Source: Planctomycetaceae bacterium
GTDB lineage: Bacteria; Planctomycetota; Planctomycetia; Planctomycetales; Planctomycetaceae
DNA length: 64,000 nt
Direction of reading: 5' to 3'
Assembly: GCA_019636285.1 (NCBI GenBank)
Contig: JAHBXV010000026.1
Location: 27,861 to 91,860, forward strand
Shown here: positions 1 to 9,837 of the stretch, piece after piece
How positions within the stretch are numbered: the stretch's first letter is position 1
Layout: every line of letters begins with the position of its first letter
Notes under the pieces: model-generated
The model's database searches: none
Seen by the model: only the letters and a program-made list of their open reading frames with translations
What the model was told of the DNA's origin: nothing
Translations under genes and position numbers: made by a program

Positions 1-791
1 GCGACGGCGAGCGCCGCCGTGAAGGCATCCCCGGCAGCGGTTGAATCGACGACCTTGACCGGAAACGCAGGCACATGAATCGGCGGACGTCCCCCCTCGC
101 ACCACAGCGCCCCTTGATCGCCCAGTTTCATGACCACCAGCGACGCCCCTTTGGCATGAATGACCTCGGCCGCTCGGTCCGCATCGTCCCGGTTCTGAAT
201 ATCGATTTCCGCGAGGACGCTCGCCTCGGAACAATTCGGCGTCAACAGATCGACATTCCAGAAGCGGTCCGGAATTTTCGAGGCCGGCGCGGGAGCGGGG
301 TCGAAAATCACCCGCACCGCATGGGCAACCGCCAGATCGCGCGCGGCCAAAGCGGTTTCGAGGGGAATCTCATTCTGGAGCAGCAGGATATCGGCCCGGG
401 AAATGACTGACTCGGCCGCTTCCACATCTTCGACGGTCAGCAGATGATTGGCCCCCGGTACGACGACGATCGAGTTCTCACCCTGGCAGACAGTAATCGC
501 CGCCAGTCCCGTCGACGCCCCCGGAGTCTTCAGAACGTGATCGGTGGAAACCCCGGCGTTGGCCAGATTGAGAAGCAGGGTGTCGGCGAAGGCATCCTCA
601 CCCACGCGGCCAACCATCGAGACTTCGGCTCCCAGCCGGGCGGCGGCAACGGCCTGATTAGCCCCCTTGCCGCCCGGAATCATCGCGAACGATGTCCCCA
701 GCCGCGTTTCCCCCGGTGCCGGCCAGACGTCCACGCCCGTGACAAGATCGAGATTGAGCGATCCCACCACGACAATCTTAGGTGCGGGCAT
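1..791 (-). CDS. rbsK: Ribokinase (PfkB family), 3' end outside window
   Basis: Phosphorylates D-ribose to ribose-5-phosphate in the cytoplasm. The frame starts with ATG at 791 (MPAPKIVVVGSLNLDLV) and runs off the left edge after about 263 codons. The N-terminal GSLNLD segment, the PGGKGANQA glycine motif that closes over the sugar, and the anion-hole motif near the cut end (STAAGDAF, containing the catalytic Asp) are all visible. This is the usual order for a ribokinase of about 300 residues, so only about 40 residues should be missing. The gene starts 28 bases after the nucleoside hydrolase stop on the same strand, so the two probably share a transcript: the hydrolase frees ribose and this kinase traps it. 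Substrate assignment to ribose rather than another PfkB sugar is inferred from the motifs and the neighbour. Confidence 0.9.
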   Translation of the reverse strand, partial: MPAPKIVVVGSLNLDLVTGVDVWPAPGETRLGTSFAMIPGGKGANQAVAAARLGAEVSMVGRVGEDAFADTLLLNLANAGVSTDHVLKTPGASTGLAAITVCQGENSIVVVPGANHLLTVEDVEAAESVISRADILLLQNEIPLETALAARDLAVAHAVRVIFDPAPAPASKIPDRFWNVDLLTPNCSEASVLAEIDIQNRDDADRAAEVIHAKGASLVVMKLGDQGALWCEGGRPPIHVPAFPVKVVDSTAAGDAFTAALAV

Positions 792-819
792 GGGACTGGC
801 CTTCGTCAAAGGGCGCTGT

Positions 820-1824
820 TTACCGATTCGTATGCGGCGGCTCACTGCACAACTGCACGAAACACTCGACGACTCGAGCCCGTTGTTCAGAATTGACTGT
901 CAGATAGCGGTTTTTGCCGTCCGCCTTGGGAGCGAATCGCGAGAAACCATCGTCTTCAATCGTCACGACGCCCGGCTTCGACAGACCAAAGTAGCCGCGC
1001 TCGGGAAAGACGGCGTAAAGCACGCTCGTGAGATCCCAGGTCGGCCGGTTGTGCGGCGGCGGCTGATAGAGCCGGTACGCCATCTCAATGATGTGGCCGG
1101 GCTGGTAAACATAGTCCTGCTCGATGCTCACGGCCGGGTAGGGGACCGCGATCCCAACTTCAAATCCGCTCCACGCGATGGGAGTCGGCCAGTCCTTCGC
1201 AAGCTTCTGACAGGCGGGAATGTCCTTGATGACATTGTATTCGAGGTAATGGTTGTTGTTGTCGATCGTCTCGAACGCACCCGCCATGATCGATAGGACG
1301 GTCACCTTCTTCGCAACGAGTTCCCGCCCAGTCAGTGGCGAAATATCGTCTCCCGGCGTGTCGAGCAGACGGGCCAGGTTTGGGGAAAATCCAACCTGGG
1401 CAACCGCGACGCTGCCATCGGGCTGCGCGGCGAGGGTCTTTCGCAACAGCGTCACGGAATCGGTGAGCTTGGCCGGATCCACATCGTACGGGTAGACCGG
1501 CTTCCCATCTTTCATTTCGTCGACGAGGTCGACGTACTTCGACGCGGTCTTCCAGCCATTGACGGCCCCGCCGATGGGAGTCGCGCCGTAGCCGTAGTAG
1601 GTGTTGACGGCGTCGACGAATTTCGCCGCGTTGGGATGACCGTTCGTCAGCGTGACGGCCAGCAGTTCGCAATGCCCGCGCCGTTGAAGGGAGTGAATGA
1701 GAGCCAGCGCCATCGCGTCATCGACATCGTTGCCAAGGTCGGTATCGAAGATCAGTTTCTGGGGTTCCGCGGCGGGGAGCGAGGAAGTGAGCGCAAGCAC
1801 CGCCACGAGGAAAGTTCGACTCAC
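820..1824 (-). CDS. Secreted nucleoside hydrolase (IUNH family)
   Basis: Splits the N-glycosidic bond of nucleosides into base and ribose. The calcium- and ribose-binding motif near the N-terminus of the mature protein reads FDTDLGNDVDDAMAL, the family hallmark. I start it at GTG 1824: GGAG lies nine bases upstream and the first 20 residues (MSRTFLVAVLALTSSLPAA) form a signal peptide; a longer frame reaching 1983 begins with unlikely sequence. The product of 334 residues has normal family length. A signal peptide on a nucleoside hydrolase suggests it acts in the periplasm, with ribose then imported for the ribokinase encoded just downstream. Base specificity cannot be read from the sequence. 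Confidence 0.88.
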   Translation of the reverse strand: MSRTFLVAVLALTSSLPAAEPQKLIFDTDLGNDVDDAMALALIHSLQRRGHCELLAVTLTNGHPNAAKFVDAVNTYYGYGATPIGGAVNGWKTASKYVDLVDEMKDGKPVYPYDVDPAKLTDSVTLLRKTLAAQPDGSVAVAQVGFSPNLARLLDTPGDDISPLTGRELVAKKVTVLSIMAGAFETIDNNNHYLEYNVIKDIPACQKLAKDWPTPIAWSGFEVGIAVPYPAVSIEQDYVYQPGHIIEMAYRLYQPPPHNRPTWDLTSVLYAVFPERGYFGLSKPGVVTIEDDGFSRFAPKADGKNRYLTVNSEQRARVVECFVQLCSEPPHTNR

Positions 1825-1933
1825 GCTAGGTGTCTCCAGTTGTCGTTCACGAGCAGTCAGACGAGTTTTTCGAATCTGTCTGGAATCCTGACATCCGTCG
1901 CGCGAAATGTCCACGAGTGGGAAGCACGCTGAG

Positions 1934-1980
1934 TTTAGCCGCGACCCAACGGGGAGCGCTCCCCGCGTCTCCCCCTCCCC
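1934..1980 (+). repeat. Dispersed repeat, TTAGCCGCGACCC type
   Basis: The block TTAGCCGCGACCC, three variable bases, GGGGAGCGCT, followed by CGCGTCTCCCCCTCC, lies between two minus-strand genes. The same two-part block recurs at 13864-13955 and, reversed, at about 43725-43796; its CGCGTCTCCCC half also occurs reversed at 22698-22726. It is non-coding. Confidence 0.75.
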
Positions 1981-1999
1981 CAACTCCCTCTCTGTTCCC

Positions 2000-3934
2000 T
2001 CAACCCGAACCGGACGGCCGATACCAGAACATGCGCAGGCCGTTCAAAATGACCACGAGGGTGCTCCCTTCATGCCCAAGGACCGCCAGGGGCAGGGGAA
2101 GGGGATAGACGAGCGAAATCAACAGCAGCGAGCCCATCACGAGGAACGCAATCGCCAGATTCTGCCGGATGATCGACTGCGTGGCTCGCGCCAGTTCGAT
2201 CGAGTCGGGCAAGCGATGCAGGTTTTCGCCCATCAAGACGACGTCGGCCGATTCGAGCGCCACATCAGTCCCTGCTCCGCCCAGGCTGTAACCCACATCG
2301 GCTGTCGCGAGGGCCGGGGCATCGTTCATGCCATCGCCAATCATGCCGATCGGACCATATTCCCGCTGAAGCTGCTTCAGCCGTTCGATCTTATCCTCGG
2401 GCAAGAGTTCCGCCATGAACTGAATTTCAAGATCGGCCGCGAGCGATCGGGCCACTTCGGGATGGTCGCCCGTCAGCATCGTCAGCGGTTCAACCCCCAG
2501 CCGCCGCAGTCGTCCAAGAGCCGGCAAGGCAGAGGGCCGAACCGCGTCCGTCATCGCGAGAGCCCCCATCGGCTGGCCATCGACTTCGACGACCATGACC
2601 ATGTGGCCCCGTTGACGATGATCCTTGATCGCCTCTTCCAATTCGGCGGCCACGTTCCTTTCGTGGAATTTCTGAATGCGAACCTGGCGTCCGTCGACCG
2701 TTCCATCAATTCCGCTTCCGACGCGCGCCGTGACGTCGGTCGCCTCGGGAATGGCCAGCCCCCGTTCGACGGCCTGTTCCCGAATCGCGCGGGCCAGCGG
2801 ATGTTCCGAATGCGATTCCACGCCAGCGGCGATCGCCAACAAATCGTCCTCGGACACACCAGAAACGGTCATCACCCCGACAACCTTGGGTCGCCCGACG
2901 GTCAATGTTCCCGTTTTGTCGAAGGCGAACGTCTTCAGGACGGCAGCATTCTCGAGATGAATGCCCCCTTTGAAGAGGATCCCTTTGCGGGCCGCGCCTG
3001 CCACTGCCGCCAGGATGGCGGACGGAATGGAGATGACCACGGCACACGGAGAAGCCACGACCAGCACGGTCATCGCCCGCAGGAACGAGTCGCCCCACGA
3101 CAGCCCTGCCTGCGAGAAGCCGATGAACGCGAGCGCGGTGAGCGCCAAGACGCCCCAGGTATAGCGCTCGCCGAACCATTCCGTAAATCGCTGCGACGTT
3201 GCCCGTTCGGACTGCGCCTGTTCGACGCGGCGGACCATGCGGGCCAGCATGGTGTCGGTCGCCGGTCGGCTCACCTTGATCTGCAGCAGCCCCTGCTGGT
3301 TGAGCGTTCCCGAAAAGACTTCGTCGCCCGGACCCTTGTCGACGGGGATTGATTCGCCTGTCATGGGCGACTGATCGATGCTCGACGAACCGACGGCAAT
3401 CTCGCCATCCACCGGAATCCGCTCGGATGGGCCTACTACCACCGTCTGGCCGACCTGTAGTTCTGCCACCGGAACCCGGCGCTCGACGCCGTCGTCCAGC
3501 AAGGTCGCTTCGTCAGGAGCCAGGTCCATGAGGGACGAAATCGCCCGCCGCGTCCGATCAAGAATGTACGACTCGAGCGAATGCGAGAGCGAAAACAGAA
3601 CCAGCAGCAGACCCCCATCGAGCCATTCCCCCAGGACGGCGGAACCGGCGACAGCCGAGACCATCAGCAGGTCAATCGTCACCCGACCGCGGAAGAGATT
3701 CGCGATCGACGATCGGGCAATTTGCGTCCCCCCGGCAACATAGGAGGCCCCGTAAAGTGCGAGGGCGAGATACGACAGGGCCTGGTTTTGGGAACCCTGC
3801 CGGGAGACAAACCACCCCGCCATCAGGAGCACAAAACAAAGAATCGGCTCGGCGAACAGCGAGAAAAAGCCTTGTCGCCGTGAATGTTCGCAACAGCCGA
3901 TTTGCGGCGAATCGTGATCGTGGTCGTGTGACAC
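2000..3934 (-). CDS. P1B-4-type heavy-metal ATPase
   Basis: ATP-driven exporter of a transition metal across the inner membrane. Of 644 residues, the actuator TGES is at 192-195, the membrane metal site SPC at 295-297, the phosphorylation motif DKTGT at 339-343, the SEHPLA motif of the nucleotide domain follows, and GDGMNDAP precedes the last membrane pair. The helix-8 motif HEGST is at 621-625. SPC plus HEGST is the signature of subgroup P1B-4, whose members export cobalt, and in some cases zinc, iron or nickel. There is no N-terminal ferredoxin-like metal-binding domain; instead the N-terminus is a short His/Asp run (HDHDHD) followed by a Cys pair. It is divergent from the dehydrogenase at 4301 and probably transcribed alone. 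The actual metal is not determined. Confidence 0.93.
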   Translation of the reverse strand: MSHDHDHDSPQIGCCEHSRRQGFFSLFAEPILCFVLLMAGWFVSRQGSQNQALSYLALALYGASYVAGGTQIARSSIANLFRGRVTIDLLMVSAVAGSAVLGEWLDGGLLLVLFSLSHSLESYILDRTRRAISSLMDLAPDEATLLDDGVERRVPVAELQVGQTVVVGPSERIPVDGEIAVGSSSIDQSPMTGESIPVDKGPGDEVFSGTLNQQGLLQIKVSRPATDTMLARMVRRVEQAQSERATSQRFTEWFGERYTWGVLALTALAFIGFSQAGLSWGDSFLRAMTVLVVASPCAVVISIPSAILAAVAGAARKGILFKGGIHLENAAVLKTFAFDKTGTLTVGRPKVVGVMTVSGVSEDDLLAIAAGVESHSEHPLARAIREQAVERGLAIPEATDVTARVGSGIDGTVDGRQVRIQKFHERNVAAELEEAIKDHRQRGHMVMVVEVDGQPMGALAMTDAVRPSALPALGRLRRLGVEPLTMLTGDHPEVARSLAADLEIQFMAELLPEDKIERLKQLQREYGPIGMIGDGMNDAPALATADVGYSLGGAGTDVALESADVVLMGENLHRLPDSIELARATQSIIRQNLAIAFLVMGSLLLISLVYPLPLPLAVLGHEGSTLVVILNGLRMFWYRPSGSG

Positions 3935-4300
3935 GCGAAAATGGCTCTCTGGGACCGACGATCGGTCATCCGAAACCGGGGCGAGTACGATCGCCGCTCT
4001 CGATGACCGAAGTTCACGGAAGAATTAGACCCGGACTGACCGAACCTGACAAACGTCCGTTGTACGGAAGTCGAATGGAATTCGGGAGTTGAGAGCGCAA
4101 CACAGATTGCGTCGCAACGGCTTTGCCACTACAGTCGCGCCGACCGCGAGATTCTGGACATCGACTTCGACAATCGGCTCTCGTCGGCCCCCGCGAACAG
4201 GAACCCGAAGCGTCAGCGAGGAAGCGAACAGGATCCCTCGCTGAGATTCGGGTTAGTAAAAATTCCGGGTGAGAATCAGTCAGACAGCGAAGGGAATCGC
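3935..4300. other. Divergent intergenic region
   Basis: About 365 bases between the metal ATPase and the dehydrogenase, so it should hold promoters for both. The only structure I can point to is the inverted repeat at 4202-4254. I see no convincing -35/-10 pair and no believable gene. Confidence 0.5.
4202..4254. repeat. Inverted repeat, AACCCGA/TCAGCGAGG family
   Basis: The left arm AACCCGAAGCGTCAGCGAGG (4202-4221) pairs with the right arm ending CTGAGATTCGGGTT (to 4254): eight perfect outer pairs, three imperfect, then eight more. A second member with the same core is at 21109-21169. This one sits in a divergent region, so it is not simply a terminator. Confidence 0.8.
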
Positions 4301-7300
4301 ATGCAAGCCGCCCGGCGTCTCGGATGGACCACAAGCCTCTGCCTCGGAATCGGGCTGTGCAGCGCGACCACTCAGGCGGCAGAGCCCGTCCCCATTCGCG
4401 CCCCCGAGGGCTTTGTCGTCGAAGAGTTCGCGGGCGACGACCTGGCACACGACATCTACGCGATGACCGTCGACACCTTGGGCCGTCCGGTGGTCAGCGG
4501 TCGCGGCTACGTCAAGATTCTGGTCGATGATGACAAAGACGGACGAGCCGACCGCGCGATCCCGTTCGCCGACGGCCCCGCGACCGGCGCGCAGGGTCTG
4601 TTCTTCCACGGCCGGGCGCTCCTGTGCGTGGGCGATGCCGGTCTCCTTCGCTACCGCGACGACAACGCCGACGACCGAGCCGATGGCCCTGCCGATGTCT
4701 TCCTGCGGTTCAAAACCGGCGGCGAGCACGACACGCACACGATCCAGCAGGGGCCGGACGGCTGGTGGTATGTTCTCGGCGGCAATACGGCTGAGATCAG
4801 TGAGACGTATAACACGCTCCCCACCGCGCCGGTCAAATATCCACGGTATGGAGCGCTCGCGCGCTTCCGGCCCGACCTGACCGCTGGCGAGATCGTCGCG
4901 GATGGGATGCGGAACGCCTATGACTTCACCTTCAACGAAGCGGGCGACCTGTTCACGTTCGATAGCGACGACGAGCGAGAAATTTCGCTCCCCTGGTATC
5001 AGCCGACGCGCGTCTTCCACATGCTCATCGGCTCCGATCATGGCTGGATCAGCCGAAGCTGGAAACGCCCCGCCGGGTTTCTGGATCTGCCCCCCGTGGT
5101 GGCCGATTTGGGACGCGGTTCGCCGACGGGAGTCATCTGCTATCGGCACACGCAGTTCCCCGAAAAATACCGCGGCGCGATCTTCGCGTTGGATTGGACC
5201 TATGGCCGCGTGTTCGCTTTGCCATTAACCCCTTCCGGAGCGACCTGGAAGACAGAACCCGAGGTCTTTCTGACCAGTTCCGGCGACCAGGGATTCGCAC
5301 CGACCGATGTTGAAGTGGGGGCGGACGGCAGCCTGTTCGTTTGCGTGGGCGGCCGCGGCACGCGCGGCGGCGTCTATCGCATTCGTGCCATTGACGGTGC
5401 GAAAACGGACAAGCCGACAGATGCCCCCCAGGACACGCTCACGAAATGCCTCACCGCGCCTCAACCGCTGTCGGCGTGGAGTCGGCACGCCTGGCGCCCA
5501 CTCGCCCGCGAGATTGGAGCCGATGGTTTCCGCAACGCCGCCCTCGAGACCGCGCGACCCACCAGCCAGCGCGTCCGGGCGATCGAAATTCTGACCGAGT
5601 TTTATGGCGGGCTCTCGGAATCTGACCTGCGAACTCTCCAGGCCGATCCCGCCCCCCTGATTCGTGCCCGGGCCATCTGGTCGCACGGACGGTCGAACCC
5701 AGCCAAAACCAATCTGGAACTGGTCAATATGTACCTGCTGGATCGCGAGCCCCGCGTGGTGATGGCGGGCCTCGAAGCAATCACCGGGCTCTCGGGAACA
5801 ACGCCCTGCGGCCCGATCGTCCCTGGCCTGGCCAAGGCACTGGGCAGCAGTGATCCCGCGGTCCGCAATCTGGCAGCGGCAGCCGTGACACGAATCGATG
5901 CCGCCAGTCTGCAACCGTTGTCCGACGCCACGAGCAAACTGGGAGCCCGCGCGGTCACCACATATGCCGCCGGCTGGCTCATGCGGGCAGCCGATGATGA
6001 CTCGCGGATCAAGGGTTCAATTCCGCCGCTGGCCCTCGCGCTGGTTGCCGGAAAGTATCCGCTCGATATCCGTCTCGATGCGGTTCGCCTGTTGCAATGG
6101 GTTCTGGGAGACATGGGCCCGTCCGAAGGAGTGCCGCCCGCGTTCGATGGATATACCGGAGCCGTCGATCTCGCCGCTTTCGATCGCGAACTCGATTTGC
6201 CGCGCATTCGCCTCGCGGAGATCTATCCGACGGGTGACGCATCGCTGGATCGCGAAATCGCGCGGCTGCTCGCGATGCTGCAACCGCCCAACGCGTCGCT
6301 GCTGGACAAAGTCCTGGCGTTCATCACTCCCGAAAGCGAGCCGCTGGACGATATTCATCACCTGATTGTCGTCGCCCGCATTCCCGTGCCCCGCAGTTCG
6401 AAGCAGACAGCCATCATCGCGGCCGGCCTGACGGGCCTGGAAGGAAAACTCGCCGCCCGGAAGATGGTGCAGGACTCGGGCTGGAACGACCGCATGAAGG
6501 AAATCTACGCGGCCCTCGCGAAGCACGACCCCATGCTGGCCGTGGAGATTGTCGGTCAGCCGACATTCGGACAGGCCGGCCATGTCATGTTCCTGAGCGA
6601 ACTTCCTGGCGAGCACCTGGACGCCGCGATCGCAGCATTCGCGAAAGCGGCCGCTGACGAAGACTACGTCTGGACAAATGACGTCGTTTTCGTAGTTGGC
6701 GAATCCGAAAACCCCGACCACATGCAGCTGCTCCGCGACCAATACGAGAATTTCGCCGTTCGCGGCGCGGTCCTGATGACACTCAGCGCCGATCCGGAAG
6801 AGTCAGATCGCGCGTGGTACGTCGAGGGGCTGGAATCGTCCCAGGCCGAAGTGCTGGGTGCCTGCCTTGGAGCACTCGAGGAACTGCAACCGGCCAGTAC
6901 TCCCGAAGAATTCGGCCGACTGCTGATCACGTTTCGTCGACTTGGCCAGGATGAAACGGAGTTCAAATCCCGCGAGCGCGTGAACGCCCTCCTGGAGCGG
7001 GCTGCCGGACAGAAAAGCCGCTTCATCGCGGGTGAAGCGGGCCATCGACCGCAGCCCGAGGTCATCGCCCAATGGACGGCCTTATTACGTCAGAAGTGGC
7101 CGAAGGAGGCGGACACCGTTCTCGGCGAGAATTCGGACGAGTTGCAGAAGCTCGCCTCGCGCCTGCCGAAGATCGACTGGACAACCGGAGACGTGGTTCG
7201 CGGCAAAGCCGTCTTCCAGAAGCGGCAATGCGCGAACTGCCACGGCGGCCGCAGCGCGTTGGGGCCCGACCTCGCTGGTGTCGCCGGGCGATTCTCGCGT

Positions 7301-7627
7301 CCCGACTTGTTCACGGCGATTGTCGCCCCCAGCCGCGATGTGTCGGCCCGCTATCAGACCACGATCCTGGAAACGCATGCCGGGAAGGTCTATTCCGGCC
7401 TCATCGTGTACGAATCGGTCGATGGCCTCCTGTTGCGGAATGCCACCAATCAGACCTTCCGGATCGAGGGGCGGGAAATCGCCTCGAAACGGAAGTCGCC
7501 GGTCTCCATCATGCCGACCGGACTGCTGAAGGACCTGTCGGACAGCGACCTGGCTGACCTGGATGCCTATCTCCGATCCCTGACGGCGACCATCGCCGTT
7601 CGCCCAGAGGCGAGTCCATCGGAATAA
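4301..7627 (+). CDS. PVC-type dehydrogenase with C-terminal cytochrome c
   Basis: Large secreted protein of 1108 residues that begins with a signal peptide (cleavage after TTQAA, about residue 27). Residues 30-370 look like a beta-propeller of the planctomycete membrane-bound dehydrogenase type; residues 400-950 are helical with HEAT-like regularity; near residue 977 there is one CANCH haem c attachment motif in RGKAVFQKRQCANCH, followed by GPDLAGVAGRF and a Met-containing segment (SIMPTGLL) that could give the axial ligand. This matches the putative haem-binding domain found at the end of such proteins. It probably oxidises a sugar or alcohol and passes electrons to the haem, but the substrate is unknown. 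It stands alone on its strand, 84 bases before terC. Confidence 0.88.
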   Translation: MQAARRLGWTTSLCLGIGLCSATTQAAEPVPIRAPEGFVVEEFAGDDLAHDIYAMTVDTLGRPVVSGRGYVKILVDDDKDGRADRAIPFADGPATGAQGLFFHGRALLCVGDAGLLRYRDDNADDRADGPADVFLRFKTGGEHDTHTIQQGPDGWWYVLGGNTAEISETYNTLPTAPVKYPRYGALARFRPDLTAGEIVADGMRNAYDFTFNEAGDLFTFDSDDEREISLPWYQPTRVFHMLIGSDHGWISRSWKRPAGFLDLPPVVADLGRGSPTGVICYRHTQFPEKYRGAIFALDWTYGRVFALPLTPSGATWKTEPEVFLTSSGDQGFAPTDVEVGADGSLFVCVGGRGTRGGVYRIRAIDGAKTDKPTDAPQDTLTKCLTAPQPLSAWSRHAWRPLAREIGADGFRNAALETARPTSQRVRAIEILTEFYGGLSESDLRTLQADPAPLIRARAIWSHGRSNPAKTNLELVNMYLLDREPRVVMAGLEAITGLSGTTPCGPIVPGLAKALGSSDPAVRNLAAAAVTRIDAASLQPLSDATSKLGARAVTTYAAGWLMRAADDDSRIKGSIPPLALALVAGKYPLDIRLDAVRLLQWVLGDMGPSEGVPPAFDGYTGAVDLAAFDRELDLPRIRLAEIYPTGDASLDREIARLLAMLQPPNASLLDKVLAFITPESEPLDDIHHLIVVARIPVPRSSKQTAIIAAGLTGLEGKLAARKMVQDSGWNDRMKEIYAALAKHDPMLAVEIVGQPTFGQAGHVMFLSELPGEHLDAAIAAFAKAAADEDYVWTNDVVFVVGESENPDHMQLLRDQYENFAVRGAVLMTLSADPEESDRAWYVEGLESSQAEVLGACLGALEELQPASTPEEFGRLLITFRRLGQDETEFKSRERVNALLERAAGQKSRFIAGEAGHRPQPEVIAQWTALLRQKWPKEADTVLGENSDELQKLASRLPKIDWTTGDVVRGKAVFQKRQCANCHGGRSALGPDLAGVAGRFSRPDLFTAIVAPSRDVSARYQTTILETHAGKVYSGLIVYESVDGLLLRNATNQTFRIEGREIASKRKSPVSIMPTGLLKDLSDSDLADLDAYLRSLTATIAVRPEASPSE

Positions 7628-7711
7628 GGACGTGTTCCCGGTAAAACGTGGGGGGATGACTTTCTCGACGCCGCGTCGTGCGATCGGGAGGGCATCGAAT
7701 GGGAGCATTCC

Positions 7712-8449
7712 GTGGAAAGCCTGCTGACAACCGAGACCGCGATCGCCTTTCTGACGCTGACAAGCCTGGAGATTGTCCTCGGGATCGACAACGTCATCTT
7801 CATCGCGATTCTGGCGGGTCGGCTTCCCGAGCATCAGCGCGATTTCGCGCGGAAGCTGGGCCTGGGGATCGCGGTCGTCTCGCGAATCCTGCTTTTGCTC
7901 GGCATCGGGGCCGTCATGAAGTTGACCGAACCCTGGCTCCGCATCGGGAGTTTTCACCTCGCCGGAAAAGACGTGGTGCTGTTGGTTGGCGGAATCTTCC
8001 TCATTGGCAAAGCCACCTACGAAATCCATCACAAGGTCACCGGCCACGTCGACGCGGAGGGCAAAGCGGCTGGACATGCCTCGCTGCTGCCGATGCTCGC
8101 GCAGGTCGCGCTCATCGACATCGTCTTTTCGCTCGATTCGGTGATTACGGCGGTGGGGATGTCCAATCAATTGCCGGTCATGATCTCCGCCGTCGTCGTC
8201 GCTGTCCTCATCATGGTGATCTTCTCGGGCCCGGTGGTCCGATTCGTCGACCGCTTTCCGGCGATCAAGATTCTGGCGTTGTCGTTTCTCTTGCTGATCG
8301 GCGTGCTCCTGGTCGCCGAAGGATTCCATCAGAAAATCGACAAGGGCTACATCTACTTCGCGATGGCCTTCTCGCTGGGAGTGGAGTTGCTGCAACTGCG
8401 CATGGAACATCGCGGCAAGCCCGCCACTCCCGTCGCTCCGCTGGCGTGA
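7712..8449 (+). CDS. TerC family integral membrane protein
   Basis: A 245-residue protein with about seven membrane segments. Two internally related acidic membrane motifs, LEIVLGIDNVIF near residue 20 and DIVFSLDSVITAVGMSN near residue 135, are diagnostic of TerC. Family members are linked to tellurite resistance and to metal (notably manganese) loading of exported proteins. The GTG start at 7712 is supported by GGAG seven bases upstream; no earlier start fits. It is not next to other ter genes, so a tellurite role is not implied. A metal-efflux role is inferred from the family. Confidence 0.9.
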   Translation: MESLLTTETAIAFLTLTSLEIVLGIDNVIFIAILAGRLPEHQRDFARKLGLGIAVVSRILLLLGIGAVMKLTEPWLRIGSFHLAGKDVVLLVGGIFLIGKATYEIHHKVTGHVDAEGKAAGHASLLPMLAQVALIDIVFSLDSVITAVGMSNQLPVMISAVVVAVLIMVIFSGPVVRFVDRFPAIKILALSFLLLIGVLLVAEGFHQKIDKGYIYFAMAFSLGVELLQLRMEHRGKPATPVAPLA

Positions 8450-8732
8450 CGCAAAAAACTGAACAAAAAAACACTCACAACAATGCCGTTACGGCTTCTG
8501 AAATCCGTAAAGCCGGTCATCCCGGCCGGGATCGGCTGGTAACGACCTTCCGCGTCATTTTCCTGGCGCTGCGTCACGGTTAGAGTCTGTGAATCTCGCG
8601 GGCCTGGCTGTTCTGGAAATTCCTCCAGCAAAAAGCCCGCGCGAAACGTAAGCGAAGCGGGTTCGTGCGGGCCAATTGGCCGCATCCGGGTTCCGTTGTC
8701 ATCTGTGTCTTCGATGTTTTCGAGGTGTGACG

Positions 8733-9659
8733 TTGTCGCCGCAACTGTTGTTCGCAGCCGCCGAATCCGGTGCCAGTCTTCAGTGGGGCCTGGTCATCGC
8801 GGTCGGTTTGGGATTCCTGGGTGCCTTATTGGCCCATGCCTACCTGACCAAATCGGGAATCATCGCGCGGGCGACGACGAAGGAAGCGATTCGCCAGCCG
8901 GTCTTTCTGCTCGCGATGACCATCGCGATGGTCTTGCTGCTTGTGAACACGGTCCTGCCGTTCTTCTCCCTGGGAGAAGACGTCAAGATGCTCAAGGACT
9001 GCGGCTTGGCGACGATTCTCATTTCGTCGCTGTTGATCGCGATCTGGACGGCCAGCACCAGCGTGGCCGACGAAATCGAGGGGAAGACGGCGATGACGCT
9101 CCTCTCGAAACCCATCAATCGCCGGCAGTTCGTGGTGGGCAAGTACCTGGGAATCGTGCAGGCGGTCCTCATCTACATGCTGCCGCTGGCGCTGCTGTTC
9201 CTGGCGCTCATCTATTACAAAGTGGGATACGACGCCAAGGAAGGTTCTCAGGAAGCACCGTCGCACGCCGAGCGCTGGGCGATCATGATCCAGGTCGTTC
9301 CCGGTCTCGCGCTGATCTTCCTGGAAGTCATCGTTCTTGCCGCCATCAGCGTGGCGATTTCCACGCGGCTGCCGATGGTCGTGAACCTGACGGCGTCGTT
9401 CGCGATCTTCGTGATCGGCCACCTGACTCCGGTCCTGGTCCAGGCGGGGGTGGTCAAAATCGAGTTTGTCGAGTTCATGGCGCGGCTCATCGCGACGATT
9501 CTGCCGACGCTGGAACTGCTCAACATTTCCGCGGCGGTGGCCACCGAAAGCGCGGTGCCTCCGGTTTACGTGGCTTTTTCGGCCCTGTACTGCCTGGCCT
9601 ATTGCGTCGCGGCAATTCTGCTGGCTTTCATCCTGTTTGAGGATCGAGACCTCGCGTAA
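8733..9659 (+). CDS. ABC-2 type transporter permease
   Basis: Membrane protein of about 308 residues with six likely helices, a [13 protein letters not shown] segment at the N-terminus, and the motif [22 protein letters not shown] near residue 120, which is typical of ABC-2 permeases that follow the [12 protein letters not shown] pattern. I place the start at TTG 8733 because GAGGTG ends five bases upstream; a GTG at 8727 would overlap that site. No intact ATPase gene is next to it; the following gene encodes an ABC exporter with a degenerate ATPase domain. Substrate unknown. Confidence 0.82.
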   Translation: MSPQLLFAAAESGASLQWGLVIAVGLGFLGALLAHAYLTKSGIIARATTKEAIRQPVFLLAMTIAMVLLLVNTVLPFFSLGEDVKMLKDCGLATILISSLLIAIWTASTSVADEIEGKTAMTLLSKPINRRQFVVGKYLGIVQAVLIYMLPLALLFLALIYYKVGYDAKEGSQEAPSHAERWAIMIQVVPGLALIFLEVIVLAAISVAISTRLPMVVNLTASFAIFVIGHLTPVLVQAGVVKIEFVEFMARLIATILPTLELLNISAAVATESAVPPVYVAFSALYCLAYCVAAILLAFILFEDRDLA

Positions 9660-9837
9660 GATGGAGAGGTAGAATTCGCCGCAGGTCTACCCGCCGTCGA
9701 TGACGGCTGGCCGTGCCCGGAACGGAGTCAGCACTCGCCACGCCTAAGGAACGTTGGGCGATCCGCCGACGAAGTCTTCCCCCGTCTCATGGGTCGGGGT
9801 TCGTCGTCCGGTTTTCACCCAGCGCGAGGCGTTTCTG

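Noticed and set aside
1907..3352. 481-codon plus-strand open frame opposite the metal ATPase
   Set aside because: Antisense shadow of a P-type ATPase with all catalytic motifs.
7085..8410. 441-codon minus-strand open frame opposite the dehydrogenase end and terC
   Set aside because: Asp/His/Gln-rich shadow without a domain; both sense genes are clear.
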